Both the position numbers and the translations under genes were made by a program. Below are positions 16,393 to 25,895 of a DNA stretch of 31,210 nucleotides, one piece after another. The DNA is from Spirochaetaceae bacterium. Lineage in GTDB: Bacteria; Spirochaetota; Spirochaetia; SZUA-6; Fen-1364. The DNA lies in NCBI GenBank assembly GCA_003141795.1, contig PLNO01000202.1, positions 673 through 31,882 of the forward strand, in the 5' to 3' direction. Position 1 is the first letter of the stretch, and each line of letters begins with the position of its first letter. Below the pieces are notes generated by a model that did not search any database, was not told the DNA's origin, and saw nothing but the letters and a program-made list of their open reading frames with translations.

Positions 16393-19073
16393 CTCTCCGC
16401 CCCTCCCGGCTCGTCGACGACACTGTCGGGAAGGTCGATGCTGATCGAGAGCCCGCCCTTGCGGTTGATGTATGCGGAGATCCGTCCTCCGTGCGCTTCC
16501 ACGATCCCCTTGCAGATGGACAGCCCCAGGCCGACCCCGCCGGTGCTCGCTTTCTTGCCGCGGAAGAAGGTCTCGAAGAGATGCGGGAGCTCGTCGGGGG
16601 CCACGCCGGGTCCCTCGTCGGCCACGGTGAGCGTTATGCCGTTGCCGGCCCGTTCGACGCTGAGCTGGATCGGGGTCCCCGCCGGCGTGTGACGCGCGGC
16701 GTTCAGAAGGATGTTCGACAGCACCTGCACCATGAGGATGAAGTCCACGGAGACCAGGGGCACGGCCTCGTCGATGCGCATCGACAGGGGATGATCCTTG
16801 GACTGGCGGCGCAGGGCATCGGCCACCACGGACACGAGGTCGAAGAGATCGGTGGCGGATTTCTTCAGCCGCAGCATTCCCGACTCGAGCCTGCTCATGC
16901 TGAGAAGATTTTCCACGATGGCGTTCAGCCGGTCCGCGGCCGTGAGCGTCTCTCCGAGCAGGGCGGAGCGTGCCTCGGGATCATTGACGGTGGCGGCATC
17001 CATGAGCGCGGTGACCGAGCCCTTGATCGTCGTAAGGGGTGTGCGAAGCTCGTGGGACACTGTATTCAGGAGCACCCTGCCGAGCCTTTCCGATTCGTGC
17101 GCCATGAGGTTGCGCCTGTTCTCCTCCGCCAGCAGCTCACGCTCGACGGAGAGGGACAGGGTGCGGACGAGCATCTGGAGGGAATCCTCCTGGTCCTGCA
17201 GCCATGCCGCGCCCTCGGAGAGCCTCACACCGATGACGCCGACGGCGGCATCGTGGGTGAGGAGCGGCACGTAGTGGAAACGTGACATGTGGAGGGTATC
17301 GGTGTAAAGGCCGCAGGGCATGCGGTTGTCGAAGCACCAGTGCGCGGCGGCAGTCTCTTTCTCATCGAGGGCGATGTCGTCGATGCAGTGCACCTTCGGG
17401 GCGAGCCCCCCGGTCCCGTCGGACAGGAGCACGACGACTTCCGCCTCCAGGTAGCGCGTGACGTACGCAAGGCCGGTGCGTACGATCCCCTCCAGTGACC
17501 GCTGCACGGAGAGCGCCTGCGACAGGTCCAGCAGAAGGCCCATGCGCCGCGCGCGCAGGTCGAGCATGCGCTGGTTGTTCCGCAGCCGGGACATCAGGTA
17601 GGCGAGCGCGGCCGCGGTGAGGAAGTAGAGGACGAACATGAGGACGTCTTCCAGCTTCGTGATGAGGAACGTGAACCGGGGAGGGAGGAAGAAGAAGTCC
17701 CACAGCACGGCGCTGAGACCGGCGCCGATCAAGACCGCGGTCCTGCTCACGAAGAAGGACATCGCGATGAGGCCGAAGAGGTACAGGATGGACGCCGAGC
17801 GGTAGCCGATAACGGGCAGCGCCAGCAGGTTCACGCCGGTGAGGGCTGCGATCATGAGCACCATCTTGACGATCGATCCGCGCTCGGGCCGCAGATAGGT
17901 GGACAGCCGCATCCGCGGGCGCGTGAGGGTCGTCCCTGTTTCCTGGACCACGACCACGTCGATGTCCCCGCTCATCTTCACCATGAGCTCGGTGATGGTG
18001 CGTCGGCGGAGGAACGGCGCGCGCGCGGCGAGCCCCGCCTTGCCGACGACGATCTCCGTGACCGCGTTGGCGCGCGCGAAGCGGATGATCGCCAGGGGGA
18101 CGTTGTCCGCGGGAAGCGTCATCATGACGGCGCCGAGCTGACGTGCAAGGTTCATGTTTTTGCGCAGCGATTCCTGCGCCGTGGGGCTGAGAGGCTTCCC
18201 CGTGTCCACGTACAGCGCGGTCCATTCCGCTTTGAGATTGTACGCCCTCTGACGCGTCCAGCGGATGAGGTGGGTGGAGTTGGGGCTGGGGCTTATTGCG
18301 ACGAGGAGCTTCTCCCCGCCGGGGATGCCCGTTTCCCGCGGGCTCTCATGGAGGAGATCGGTGAGCTGGTGATTGACGAGCAGGGCCGTATGGCGGAGGG
18401 CCATCTCCCGCAGCGCGGCCAGGGTGCTCGGCTTGAAGAAGTTTTCCATTGCCGTCTGCGCACGGTCTCCCAGGTAGACCTTGCCCTCGGAGAGCCGCTT
18501 GAGGAGCTCCTGCGGCGAGATGTCGATGAGAACGATCTGATCGGCGATGTCGAAGACGGAATCGGGGATGCGCTCGGCGATGGTGACGCCGCTGATCTCC
18601 TCCACGGTGTCCGCGAAGCCCTCCAGGTGCTGGACGTTCACCGTGGTGAGCACGTTGATCCCGTGTTCCAGCAGCTCGAGCACATCCTGGTAGCGCTTCC
18701 TGTTGCGCGCGCCCGGCGCATTGGAATGCGCGAGCTCGTCCACGAGCACGAAGGCCGGCGCCCGGGCGAGGATGGCATCGATGTCCATCTCCTGAAGCGT
18801 TTTCCCCCGGTAGTCCAGGCTCATGCGCGGTACGAGCTCGATCCCCGCAGCCATCGCATCGGTCTCCTTGCGCTGATGGCTCTCCAGATATCCGATGACG
18901 ATGTCGGCGCCCTCGAGCTTCTTCTGCCGGGCTTCGGTGAGCATGGCATACGTCTTTCCCACGCCGGCGGCCATGCCGAAGAAGATCTTGAGCTTTCCCT
19001 TGTCCTGGAGGTCCCTCTCCACGGCGCGCAACAGCGCGTCGGGATCGGGACGCAGACCCTCGTCAGTCGACAT
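16389..19073 (-). CDS. kdpD: KdpD osmosensitive K+ channel sensor histidine kinase
   Basis: 894 residues, the same length as E. coli KdpD. Residues 25-235 form the KdpD domain with Walker A GMAAGVGKT (33-41) and Walker B-like FVLVDELAHSNAPG. Residues 253-375 are a universal-stress-like domain. Four helices of the DUF4118 region lie at about 400-495 and a GAF-like domain at about 515-645. The dimerisation domain carries the phospho-accepting His674 in VSHELRTPLTTIKGS, and the ATPase domain has NILLNAARHTP, DEGPGV and GVGLGLSICKGIVEAHGG. It senses low K+/ionic stress and phosphorylates KdpE. GGGAGG lies at the usual distance before ATG 19073. It is encoded 42 bases after kdpC. Confidence 0.97.
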   Translation of the reverse strand: MSTDEGLRPDPDALLRAVERDLQDKGKLKIFFGMAAGVGKTYAMLTEARQKKLEGADIVIGYLESHQRKETDAMAAGIELVPRMSLDYRGKTLQEMDIDAILARAPAFVLVDELAHSNAPGARNRKRYQDVLELLEHGINVLTTVNVQHLEGFADTVEEISGVTIAERIPDSVFDIADQIVLIDISPQELLKRLSEGKVYLGDRAQTAMENFFKPSTLAALREMALRHTALLVNHQLTDLLHESPRETGIPGGEKLLVAISPSPNSTHLIRWTRQRAYNLKAEWTALYVDTGKPLSPTAQESLRKNMNLARQLGAVMMTLPADNVPLAIIRFARANAVTEIVVGKAGLAARAPFLRRRTITELMVKMSGDIDVVVVQETGTTLTRPRMRLSTYLRPERGSIVKMVLMIAALTGVNLLALPVIGYRSASILYLFGLIAMSFFVSRTAVLIGAGLSAVLWDFFFLPPRFTFLITKLEDVLMFVLYFLTAAALAYLMSRLRNNQRMLDLRARRMGLLLDLSQALSVQRSLEGIVRTGLAYVTRYLEAEVVVLLSDGTGGLAPKVHCIDDIALDEKETAAAHWCFDNRMPCGLYTDTLHMSRFHYVPLLTHDAAVGVIGVRLSEGAAWLQDQEDSLQMLVRTLSLSVERELLAEENRRNLMAHESERLGRVLLNTVSHELRTPLTTIKGSVTALMDAATVNDPEARSALLGETLTAADRLNAIVENLLSMSRLESGMLRLKKSATDLFDLVSVVADALRRQSKDHPLSMRIDEAVPLVSVDFILMVQVLSNILLNAARHTPAGTPIQLSVERAGNGITLTVADEGPGVAPDELPHLFETFFRGKKASTGGVGLGLSICKGIVEAHGGRISAYINRKGGLSISIDLPDSVVDEPGGAER

Positions 19074-19115
19074 TGCAAATCCTCCCTGGAGCGTATCCGG
19101 CGGCCCTGCGGAAGT

Positions 19116-19682
19116 CTACCGCCCTGCGTTGTCCAGCGCGAGGTTGAGCTCCAGGACGTTCACCCGCGGCTCGCCGAGGAAGCCGAGCTGCGGCCCCTTC
19201 TCGTGATGCTTCACGAGATCGAGCAGGGCGGCTGCCTTCTCAGGGGAGAGGTGGCGCGCCGTGGCCACGCGCGGAACCTGCAGCTCCGCGGCGCGCGGGC
19301 TGATGTCGGGGTCCAGGCCGCTGCCGGAGGCGTACATCATCTCCATCGGGATCTCATCCGTGGCGTTCGCCTTCTTCCAGTCAGCGGTGCGCTGCGCCAC
19401 GTCCTTCTTGAGCTGTGCGCTCGTATAGCCCTGGTTGCTGGCGCCCGAGCTTGCCGGGTTATAGCCGGCCGCCGAGGCCCGGGGGTGGAAGTACTGGTCC
19501 CCCAGGAACTCCTGGGCCATGAGCTGGGAGCCGACCACCTTGCCATTGCTCATTGCCAGACTTCCCTGTGCCGCGCGGGGGAAGAACAGCGCGCCGATTC
19601 CTGTGATGAGGAGCGGGTAGATCCCGCCCGCCACGAGGGTCCAGAAGACGAATACGATGATGCCAGTCCGTATCGGTTTCAT
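19116..19682 (-). CDS. kdpC: KdpC, K+-transporting ATPase subunit C
   Basis: 188-residue single-span subunit of the KdpFABC complex. It has an N-terminal membrane helix (about 8-32: IIVFVFWTLVAGGIYPLLIT) and a periplasmic domain with the family motifs VVGSQLMAQEFLGDQYFHPR, SSGASNQGYTSAQL, SGSGLDPDISPRAAELQVPRV and VNVLELNLAL. Length is close to E. coli KdpC (190). It stabilises the pump and helps in cation binding. The ATG is 13 bases after the kdpB stop. Confidence 0.97.
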   Translation of the reverse strand: MKPIRTGIIVFVFWTLVAGGIYPLLITGIGALFFPRAAQGSLAMSNGKVVGSQLMAQEFLGDQYFHPRASAAGYNPASSGASNQGYTSAQLKKDVAQRTADWKKANATDEIPMEMMYASGSGLDPDISPRAAELQVPRVATARHLSPEKAAALLDLVKHHEKGPQLGFLGEPRVNVLELNLALDNAGR

Positions 19683-19695
19683 TGCCGTTCTCCTT

Positions 19696-21774
19696 TCAGG
19701 CGAGCCCGATGGCGTGGACCACGAGGTCGATGGCCTTGATCCCGATGAAGGGCGCTACGATCCCTCCCAGGCCGTAGACGAGGAGGTTGCGCCGAAGGAT
19801 CCGTGCCGCACCGACCGCCCGATAGCGCACGCCGCGCAGGGCAAGCGGGATGAGGGCCACGATGATGAGCGCATTGAAGATGATCGCGGAGAGGATCGCG
19901 CTCTGCGGGGAGGCCAGGTGCATGATGTTGAGCGCGCCCAGCGGGCCGTCGTTGCCGGCAGTGCTCGCGTACAGCGTGACGAACATCGCCGGGAGGATCG
20001 CGAAGAACTTCGCGACATCGTTGGCGATGCTGAACGTGGTGAGCGCACCGCGGGTCATGAGCTGCTCCTTGCCCGTCTCCACGATGTCGATGAGCTTGGT
20101 CGGGTTGGAGTCCAGGTCCACCATGTTGCCCGCCTCCCGCGCGACCTGCGTTCCCGAGCTCATGGCCACACCCACGTCGGCCTGGGCCAGGGCGGGGGCG
20201 TCGTTCGTTCCGTCGCCGATCATCGCCACGAGGTGCCCGCCTGCCTGCTCGAAGCGGATGCGCTCCAGCTTGTCCTGCGGCGTGGCTTCGGCGATGTAGT
20301 CGTCAACGCCGGCCTCGGCGGCGATGGTTGCGGCGGTGAGCGGGTTGTCCCCGGTGATCATGACGGAGCGGATCCCCATGGCGCGCAGGTGAGCGAGCCG
20401 GTCCTTGATACCGCCCTTCACCACGTCCTTCAGGTGCACGACACCGAGGACCTCGGAGTTGCGGGCAACGACGAGCGGTGTTCCGCCCTCCGCGGAGATC
20501 TGCCGCACGCTCGTTGCCACCTCCGCGGGGAAGGCCCCGCCGGCGGAGGTGACCCACTCCCGCACCGCCTCCGCGGCGCCCTTGCGGATCGTCTTCCGCT
20601 CGTCATTGAAGTCCACGCCGCTCATGCGCGTTTTCGCGGAGAACGGCACGAATCGACCGCCCATCTCCTGCATGCTCCCGGCCTTCACCGGGTAGTTCTT
20701 GCGTGCCAGGTTGACGATTGACCTCCCCTCGGGCGTCTCATCCGCGAGGGAGGCCACCAGGGCAGCCTCGGCCAGCGCTGTCTCGAGCACGCCCTTCGCG
20801 GGGATGAAGGCGGAGGCCATGCGGTTTCCCATGGTGATCGTCCCCGTTTTATCCAGGAGCAGGACGTCGATATCCCCCGCCGCATCCACGGCCTTGCCAC
20901 TCAGCGCGAGCACGTTCTTCTTGATGAGCCTGCTCACGCTGCTGATCCCGATGGCGGAGAGGAGCCCGCCGATGGTCGTTGGAATGAGGCAGACCAGGAG
21001 CGCAAAGAGCACCGCGCTCGTTATGAAGACGTTCGCGTTGGCCTGCTTCGCGCTGTAGTCGGAGAAGAACCACAGCGTGGCCACCGCGGCCAGAAAGATG
21101 ACGGAGAACGCGGAGAGGAGGATGAAGAGGGCTATCTCTCCAGGGGTCTTCTGGCGCGTCGCATTCTCCACGAGACTGATCATGCGATCCACGAACGTCT
21201 TCCCCTGCTCCGCGGTGATGCGTATCACGATCCTGTCGCTGATCACACGGGTGCCGCCCGTCACGGCGCTGCGGTCCCCGCCGGACTCGCGGATAACGGG
21301 GGCCGATTCCCCCGTAATGGCCGATTCGTCGATGCTCGCGATGCCTTCGACCACCTCCCCGTCACCGGGGATCACCTCGCCGGCCTCGCAGACCACGCGG
21401 TCCCCGAGGCGCAGGAGCGCGGAAGCCACCTTCTCCTCCCCGCCGTTGGCGAGGAGCCGGCGCGCCAGGGTCTTCGTCCTCATGGCGCGCAGGGAGTCGG
21501 CGCGCGCCTTACCCTGGATTTCGGCCAGCGATTCGGAGAAGTTGGCGAAGAGCACGGTGAACCACAGCCACAGCGCGATCTGGAGGTTGAAACCGTCGAA
21601 ACTGCCGTGGACGATCAGTCCCGCGAGGAACACCACGGAGATGAAGACCGACCCTATCCACACCATGAACATGACGGGATTCCTGATCTCCACCCGGGGA
21701 TCGAGCTTCTTGAACGCCATTCCCGCCGCGCGTCGCATGACGGGAAGGCTCCACAGCTTTATTTCTTCACGCAT
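19696..21774 (-). CDS. kdpB: KdpB, P-type ATPase catalytic subunit
   Basis: 692-residue catalytic subunit of the potassium pump. It has [20 protein letters not shown] near the N-terminus, the actuator motif TGES (154-157), the phosphorylation site DKTGTIT with Asp308, and the ATP-binding-domain segment [11 protein letters not shown]. The hinge motif is [19 protein letters not shown] and the C-terminal helices follow [17 protein letters not shown]. The serine of TGES corresponds to the regulatory phosphoserine described for E. coli KdpB (Ser162). The frame is open far upstream through kdpA, but ATG 21774 is preceded by AAGGAG at seven bases and gives the normal length, so that start is chosen. 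It begins 23 bases after kdpA. Confidence 0.97.
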   Translation of the reverse strand: MREEIKLWSLPVMRRAAGMAFKKLDPRVEIRNPVMFMVWIGSVFISVVFLAGLIVHGSFDGFNLQIALWLWFTVLFANFSESLAEIQGKARADSLRAMRTKTLARRLLANGGEEKVASALLRLGDRVVCEAGEVIPGDGEVVEGIASIDESAITGESAPVIRESGGDRSAVTGGTRVISDRIVIRITAEQGKTFVDRMISLVENATRQKTPGEIALFILLSAFSVIFLAAVATLWFFSDYSAKQANANVFITSAVLFALLVCLIPTTIGGLLSAIGISSVSRLIKKNVLALSGKAVDAAGDIDVLLLDKTGTITMGNRMASAFIPAKGVLETALAEAALVASLADETPEGRSIVNLARKNYPVKAGSMQEMGGRFVPFSAKTRMSGVDFNDERKTIRKGAAEAVREWVTSAGGAFPAEVATSVRQISAEGGTPLVVARNSEVLGVVHLKDVVKGGIKDRLAHLRAMGIRSVMITGDNPLTAATIAAEAGVDDYIAEATPQDKLERIRFEQAGGHLVAMIGDGTNDAPALAQADVGVAMSSGTQVAREAGNMVDLDSNPTKLIDIVETGKEQLMTRGALTTFSIANDVAKFFAILPAMFVTLYASTAGNDGPLGALNIMHLASPQSAILSAIIFNALIIVALIPLALRGVRYRAVGAARILRRNLLVYGLGGIVAPFIGIKAIDLVVHAIGLA

Positions 21775-21797
21775 ACATTGGCTCCTTGTGCCAGCCC

Positions 21798-23495
21798 TCA
21801 GAACGCCATTCCCCTGAGCGCCAGGAAGTGCTCGAGGATGGGGCCGAGGGTGAGCGCCGGGAAGAAGTTCAACCCGGCGACGATGATGATCATGAGGACC
21901 AGCAGCACGACGAAAGTGGTGTTGTTCGTGGCAAAGGTGCCCACGCTCGCGGGGGTCGGCGTCTTTGCACCCAGGCTCCCCGCCATGGCCAGCACCGGAA
22001 CGATCACGACGAAACGCCCGACCAGCATCGCTACCGTTATCGTCAAGTTGTAGAAGACCGTGTTGACAGTGAGCCCCGCAAAGGCGCTCCCGTTGTTGCC
22101 GACCCCCGAGGAGAACGCGTAGAGGATCTCCGAGAGGCCGTGCGGACCCTGGTTGGCGAGGGAGGAAAGCCCGACCTTCGTCGCTATTGCTGCGGCCGCG
22201 AGCACGAGAATCGTGACTGTCTGTCCGACCACCGCGAGAACGGAGAGCTGCATCTCCCGCGTCTCGATCTTCTTGCCCATGTACTCGGGGGTCCGCCCGA
22301 CCATGAGCCCGGCGATGAACACCGTGATGAAGAGGAAGACGAGCATGCCGTACATGCCCGCCCCTACGCCTCCGTAGATGATCTCTCCCAGCATGATGTT
22401 GACCATGGGGATCATGCCGCCCAGCGGGGAGAAGCTGTCGTGCATCGCGTTCACCGATCCATTGGAGGCTATGGTCGTGAACTCCGCCCAGACCGCGCTG
22501 GCGGAGATCCCCAGGCGCGTCTCGATGCCTTCCATGGAGGGACGCGCGTACTCGGAGGCGAGGATCCCGACGAGCCCTACGGCGAACAGGATCGTCATGG
22601 CCGCGAAGATCGCCCTGCCCTGGCTTCGGTCCTTCACCATACGTCCGAACGTGAAGGGCAGCGCCACGGGGATGAGGAGGATCGCGATCACTTCCAGCAG
22701 GTTGCTGAACGGTGTGGGGTTCTCGAAGGGGTAGGCGGAGTTCACGCCGAAGAAGCCGCCGCCATTGGTGCCCAGCTGCTTGATGGCGATCTGCGATGCC
22801 GCCGGTCCCAGCGGGATGATCTGCTCCTTGCCCTCGAGGGTCACCGCGTGCACGTAGCCGGAGAAGCTCTGCACCACGCCCTGGGAGAGGAGAACGATGC
22901 CGAGGATGATGGAAAGCGGCAGGAGGACGTAGAGCGTGGACCGCGTGATGTCCACCCAGAAGTTCCCTACCGGCGCGGTGCCCGAAGTGAGCTTCGCTTC
23001 CCCTGGCTTGGGCCGATTGCGGATGCCCCTGATGATGGCGAGCATAACCGCGATGCCCGTGGCTGCGCTGAGGAAGTTCTGCACTGCCAGGCCCACCATC
23101 TGGGAGAAGTAGCTCGCGCTCGCCTCCCCCGAATACGCCTGCCAGTTCGTGTTCGTCATGAAGCTGATTGCCGTGTTCAACGCCAGGTGCCACGACATGT
23201 TGTCGATGCCCGCGGGGTTGAGCGGCAGCCATTTCTGCGTCATGAGAACCGCCCAGACGAAGAGGAAGCCCAGCGCGTTCAGCGCAAGAAGGGCTGCCAG
23301 GTACTGCTTCCAGTTCATCTCCTGGTCGGAGCGGATACCGCTCACCCGGTAGATCCATTTTTCCACCGGCGCGAGGAAGGAGAGGATGTGGCGCTCTCCG
23401 TCGAACACGCGCGCCATGAACTTTGAAAGGATTGGCGCGCATCCGAAGAGCACCCCCAGAATGACGACGATCTGGATCCAGTTTGTCGTGCTCAT
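21798..23495 (-). CDS. kdpA: KdpA, K+-binding and translocating subunit
   Basis: 565-residue inner-membrane protein with four repeated K+-channel-like segments. Selectivity-filter-like stretches are visible: [52 protein letters not shown] and [14 protein letters not shown]. Length agrees with E. coli KdpA (557). Start ATG 23495 is preceded by AAGGGGG, ten bases after the kdpF stop. It forms the K+ entry path and works with KdpB for ATP-driven high-affinity uptake. Confidence 0.97.
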   Translation of the reverse strand: MSTTNWIQIVVILGVLFGCAPILSKFMARVFDGERHILSFLAPVEKWIYRVSGIRSDQEMNWKQYLAALLALNALGFLFVWAVLMTQKWLPLNPAGIDNMSWHLALNTAISFMTNTNWQAYSGEASASYFSQMVGLAVQNFLSAATGIAVMLAIIRGIRNRPKPGEAKLTSGTAPVGNFWVDITRSTLYVLLPLSIILGIVLLSQGVVQSFSGYVHAVTLEGKEQIIPLGPAASQIAIKQLGTNGGGFFGVNSAYPFENPTPFSNLLEVIAILLIPVALPFTFGRMVKDRSQGRAIFAAMTILFAVGLVGILASEYARPSMEGIETRLGISASAVWAEFTTIASNGSVNAMHDSFSPLGGMIPMVNIMLGEIIYGGVGAGMYGMLVFLFITVFIAGLMVGRTPEYMGKKIETREMQLSVLAVVGQTVTILVLAAAAIATKVGLSSLANQGPHGLSEILYAFSSGVGNNGSAFAGLTVNTVFYNLTITVAMLVGRFVVIVPVLAMAGSLGAKTPTPASVGTFATNNTTFVVLLVLMIIIVAGLNFFPALTLGPILEHFLALRGMAF

Positions 23496-23505
23496 GGCTT
23501 CCCCC

Positions 23506-23595
23506 TTAGAACCTGTCCGGTCGGACGATGGAGTACACGAGGTATCCGAGGAGGAGAACCGCGATAACGCCCGCGATGATCAATTCGATACTCAT
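23506..23595 (-). CDS. kdpF: KdpF, small membrane subunit of the K+ ATPase
   Basis: A 29-residue peptide, easily missed because of its size. It starts MSIELIIAGVIAVLLLGYLV and ends YSIVRPDRF: one membrane helix followed by the charged tail with terminal F typical of KdpF (E. coli KdpF is also 29 residues). It lies directly upstream of kdpA with a 10-base gap, exactly where kdpF belongs. There is no good Shine-Dalgarno sequence, and two other ATGs lie within 12 bases upstream in other frames. KdpF stabilises the KdpABC complex in the membrane. Confidence 0.9.
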   Translation of the reverse strand: MSIELIIAGVIAVLLLGYLVYSIVRPDRF

Positions 23596-23601
23596 GCATT
23601 G

Positions 23602-23630
23602 ATCATAGGCAGCGGGGACGGGCGGGTATA
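23602..23630 (-). promoter_or_regulatory. Candidate -10 elements of the kdpFABCDE promoter
   Basis: On the minus strand two -10-like hexamers are visible: TATACC (23630-23625) and TATGAT (23607-23602). TATACC leaves a leader of about 25 bases before kdpF and has no recognisable -35 (GCCGAA at 17 bases), as expected for an activator-dependent promoter. TATGAT is closer to the consensus but would give an almost leaderless message. TATACC is preferred; the choice is unproven. Confidence 0.4.
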
Positions 23631-23639
23631 TTTCGGAGG

Positions 23640-23678
23640 CGCTAAACTTCGGCCGATCCCCGCTAAGAATGCGCTAAG
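23640..23678 (-). promoter_or_regulatory. Three direct repeats, probable KdpE operator
   Basis: Minus-strand repeats CTTAGCG (23678-23672), CTTAGCG (23667-23661) and TTTAGCG (23646-23640). Spacings are 11 and 21 bases, about one and two helical turns, so all three face the same side of DNA. OmpR-family regulators such as KdpE bind tandem direct repeats about 10-11 bases apart. The first two end close to the position of the missing -35 for the TATACC -10 element. Confidence 0.6.
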
Positions 23679-23700
23679 ATCGCTGCCGCCAGCCAGCGCC

Positions 23701-23729
23701 TTGCCGTTCTGCCCGGTATTCTCTACACT
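23701..23729 (+). promoter_or_regulatory. Candidate promoter of the HAD hydrolase gene
   Basis: -35 TTGCCG (23701-23706), 17-base spacer, -10 TACACT (23724-23729). The likely start codon is only 10 bases beyond the -10, so the transcript would be nearly leaderless. Match is 4/6 for both elements. Confidence 0.35.
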
Positions 23730-23738
23730 CACGCCGTT

Positions 23739-24383
23739 TTGAAACCGCACATCACGACAGTCATTTTCGATTTCGGCGGCGTGCTCGGCGAGCCGCAGGA
23801 TCAGGCCCTCGTGGCTGCAATGGCGTCCCTCTGCCGGCTGCCGGTGGAGGAGTTCGTCCGGTTATGCTGGCTGAAACGGTCGGAGTACGACAAGGGAACG
23901 CTCTCCTCCGCGGAGTACTGGGGGGAGATCATGGGCGCCGGCGGCGTCATTCCGACGCCCGAGCTCGTGCGGCAGATCCTCACGACGGATTGCATGAGCT
24001 GGACGAGGGTGAACCGGGGGACCCGTGCGTGGGCGGAAGAGCTGCGCGCGGCGGGGTATCGCACCGCGATCCTTTCCAACATGCCAACGGACACCCTCGC
24101 CTTCATCCGCGCGGAGGCGCGGCTGCGCTGGGTCGGGGAGTTCGACGCCACGATCTTTTCTTGCGACTACGCGCAGATCAAGCCGGACGCCGCTCTGTTC
24201 CGTGTCTGTCTGGACCGACTCGGCGTCGCCGCCTCGGAATGCCTTTTCGTCGACGACAACGACGACAACGTCGAGGCTGCGCAGGCCCTCGGGCTCACGG
24301 GGGTGCGGTTCCTGTCCAACCAGGAGACCGCGCGCGCCGTGGCTCCGTACGGAATCCCTGTACGGTCCCTCCTCGGGGTCTGA
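23739..24383 (+). CDS. HAD-superfamily hydrolase (phosphatase, subfamily IA)
   Basis: 214-residue cytoplasmic hydrolase of the haloacid dehalogenase fold. Motif I is IFDFGGVLGE with nucleophile Asp11; the usual second aspartate (+2) is glycine, as in YihX-like sugar phosphatases with D-x-G. Motif II is ILSNMP, motif III lysine is in IKPDAALF and motif IV is FVDDNDDNVEAA. A helical cap lies at about 18-95. The start is TTG 23739. No ATG or GTG gives a complete motif I, and the next in-frame GTG would remove Asp11. There is no Shine-Dalgarno sequence. It is divergent from kdpF. The substrate is unknown; a sugar phosphate is plausible given the sugar transferase gene downstream. Confidence 0.87.
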   Translation: MKPHITTVIFDFGGVLGEPQDQALVAAMASLCRLPVEEFVRLCWLKRSEYDKGTLSSAEYWGEIMGAGGVIPTPELVRQILTTDCMSWTRVNRGTRAWAEELRAAGYRTAILSNMPTDTLAFIRAEARLRWVGEFDATIFSCDYAQIKPDAALFRVCLDRLGVAASECLFVDDNDDNVEAAQALGLTGVRFLSNQETARAVAPYGIPVRSLLGV

Positions 24384-24475
24384 CGGGCCCCGGGCTGTCG
24401 CAGCATCTGACGCTTTTCGTCCGTGCATCCCCGCTGGATTGGTGATAGAATTTGGGCTGGCGGATCTCGAGGCGC

Positions 24476-25726
24476 ATGAGTATCTCCAACCGGATGGAAC
24501 TGGCCCCCTATCTCCTCGTCGTCGCGGACTACCTCCTTGCGGTGTGCGCCGCTGTCGCCGTGCTTCCCCTCGGGATCGCCCAGGTCTTCATCCCGCTCGT
24601 GGTGCTGGCCGTGATCTATGCGAGCGGTGAATACTCGCTGCTCGCGGAGTTCCGCACACGGGCCCGGCTCGGCGTGCCGTTCGCCTGCCTCGTTTTCCTG
24701 CTTGCCGTGGTTCTCGGGAGCATGCTGCCGCGGGGCTTCTGGATGATGCCCTGGGAATGGAAGGTGCGCGCGGGAGTCGCGGTGGCAGGGTGCCTCGTGT
24801 TCGCGGTCGCACACTACGGCCTGGAGGGGTTCCTCCGATCGCGCAGCCAGCGCTGCGTTCTGCACCTCGGTCCGGGCATGGAGGAGGCCGGAGAGGCGAT
24901 GCGCCGTCACGTGATGAGATCCCGGTACCCGGCCGAGGTCGTCGTCGATGCCCTGCCGTCAATGGCTGCTGATGCGCTCCCCGTCGACCTCATCAACATC
25001 CGAACGGACGCTGAAACCGATACTTTGAGCGTCGCGGCCGTCTTCGATCCCGCCCGGTTCTGCGACGTGGTCCTCAAGGTGCTTCCCCCCGCGGTGCTTT
25101 CGGTGCGCAGGGATTATGTGGCCTGGGAACGCCTACAATGGAAGCTGTACGACGGCGTGAAGCGCGGGCTGGACGTGCTTGCCGCGTCGGTGCTCGGTTT
25201 TTTCGCGCTTCCGCTCATGGCGGTGGCCGCGATCGGCATCGCAGTGGCTGACGGGAGGCCCGTGCTCTTCCGTCAGGTCAGGGTAGGCAGATTCGGCACG
25301 CGATTCTTCCTGTACAAGTTCCGTACGCTGCGCGCCGCACAGGGGGATTCCGACACACCGAACGACGGTATCGAGCAAAGAGCGTTCCCTTTCGGGTCGT
25401 TCCTGCGCAAAACCAGGCTCGACGAGCTCCCCCAGCTCTTCAATGTGATCCGAGGCGACATGAGCCTCATCGGACCCCGGCCCGAGATGGAGTTCTTCCA
25501 CGATCGCTGGGTTGGCGTCATTCCCTTCTACAGGCAGCGCCTGATCGTACGTCCCGGCCTCTCCGGCTGGGCGCAGGTGCGGTTCCCCCACACGACGGGT
25601 GAGACCGACTACTGGGACAAGACCGCCTATGACCTCTGGTACATCAGCCATCGCAGCCCGCTCATCGATGCGCGCATTACGCTGCGCACCGTCGGGGTGA
25701 TGGTTTTCGGCTTTGGCGCCCGGTAG
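24476..25726 (+). CDS. Polyprenyl-phosphate sugar-1-phosphate transferase (WcaJ/ExoY type)
   Basis: 416-residue membrane enzyme that would transfer a sugar-1-phosphate from a nucleotide sugar to undecaprenyl phosphate, starting a polysaccharide repeat. The N-terminal third has four membrane helices (about 10-120). The middle (120-215) is a shortened soluble domain without a clear nucleotide-binding GxGxxG. A helix at about 230-255 leads into the catalytic domain. That domain holds PVLFRQVRVGRFGTRFFLYK and FRTL, FLRKTRLDELPQLFNVIRGD and MSLIGPRPE, and ends in RPGLSGWAQV and TAYDLWYISHRSP. ATG 24476 is preferred over an upstream TTG at 24452; the Shine-Dalgarno GAGG is close (3 bases). No other polysaccharide genes accompany it. 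Confidence 0.9.
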   Translation: MSISNRMELAPYLLVVADYLLAVCAAVAVLPLGIAQVFIPLVVLAVIYASGEYSLLAEFRTRARLGVPFACLVFLLAVVLGSMLPRGFWMMPWEWKVRAGVAVAGCLVFAVAHYGLEGFLRSRSQRCVLHLGPGMEEAGEAMRRHVMRSRYPAEVVVDALPSMAADALPVDLINIRTDAETDTLSVAAVFDPARFCDVVLKVLPPAVLSVRRDYVAWERLQWKLYDGVKRGLDVLAASVLGFFALPLMAVAAIGIAVADGRPVLFRQVRVGRFGTRFFLYKFRTLRAAQGDSDTPNDGIEQRAFPFGSFLRKTRLDELPQLFNVIRGDMSLIGPRPEMEFFHDRWVGVIPFYRQRLIVRPGLSGWAQVRFPHTTGETDYWDKTAYDLWYISHRSPLIDARITLRTVGVMVFGFGAR

Positions 25727-25769
25727 AGCAGCTGTTAAGGCCGTGAAAGGGCCTAAAGAGGACCGAAAA

Positions 25770-25804
25770 GGGACAAAAAGTCCCGCGAAGGTGGTCATTT
25801 TTTT
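25770..25804 (+). terminator. Intrinsic terminator after the sugar transferase gene
   Basis: Hairpin GGGAC-AAAAA-GTCCC (25770-25784), with short outer pairing GACC/GGTC, followed by a run of seven T (25798-25804). An additional imperfect stem (AAGGCC/GGCCT, about 25737-25754) precedes it. It separates the sugar transferase from the hydrogenase operon. Confidence 0.65.
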
Positions 25805-25895
25805 GCTTCTTGAGGCCCATTCCTCATTCTGATATCTTAGATATTAGTTATTCGAAATAGTTGATAATTGCTCAATCGAGTGGTATTTTTATGTA

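Noticed and set aside
21775..23442. Extension of the kdpB frame upstream through kdpA
   Set aside because: The added residues overlap KdpA and have no resemblance to P-type ATPases. ATG 21774 has a good ribosome site and gives normal KdpB length.
25861..25875. FNR/CRP-like site TTGA-N7-TCAA before hydC
   Set aside because: The half-site spacing is one base longer than the FNR consensus (TTGAT-N4-ATCAA), so it does not fit.
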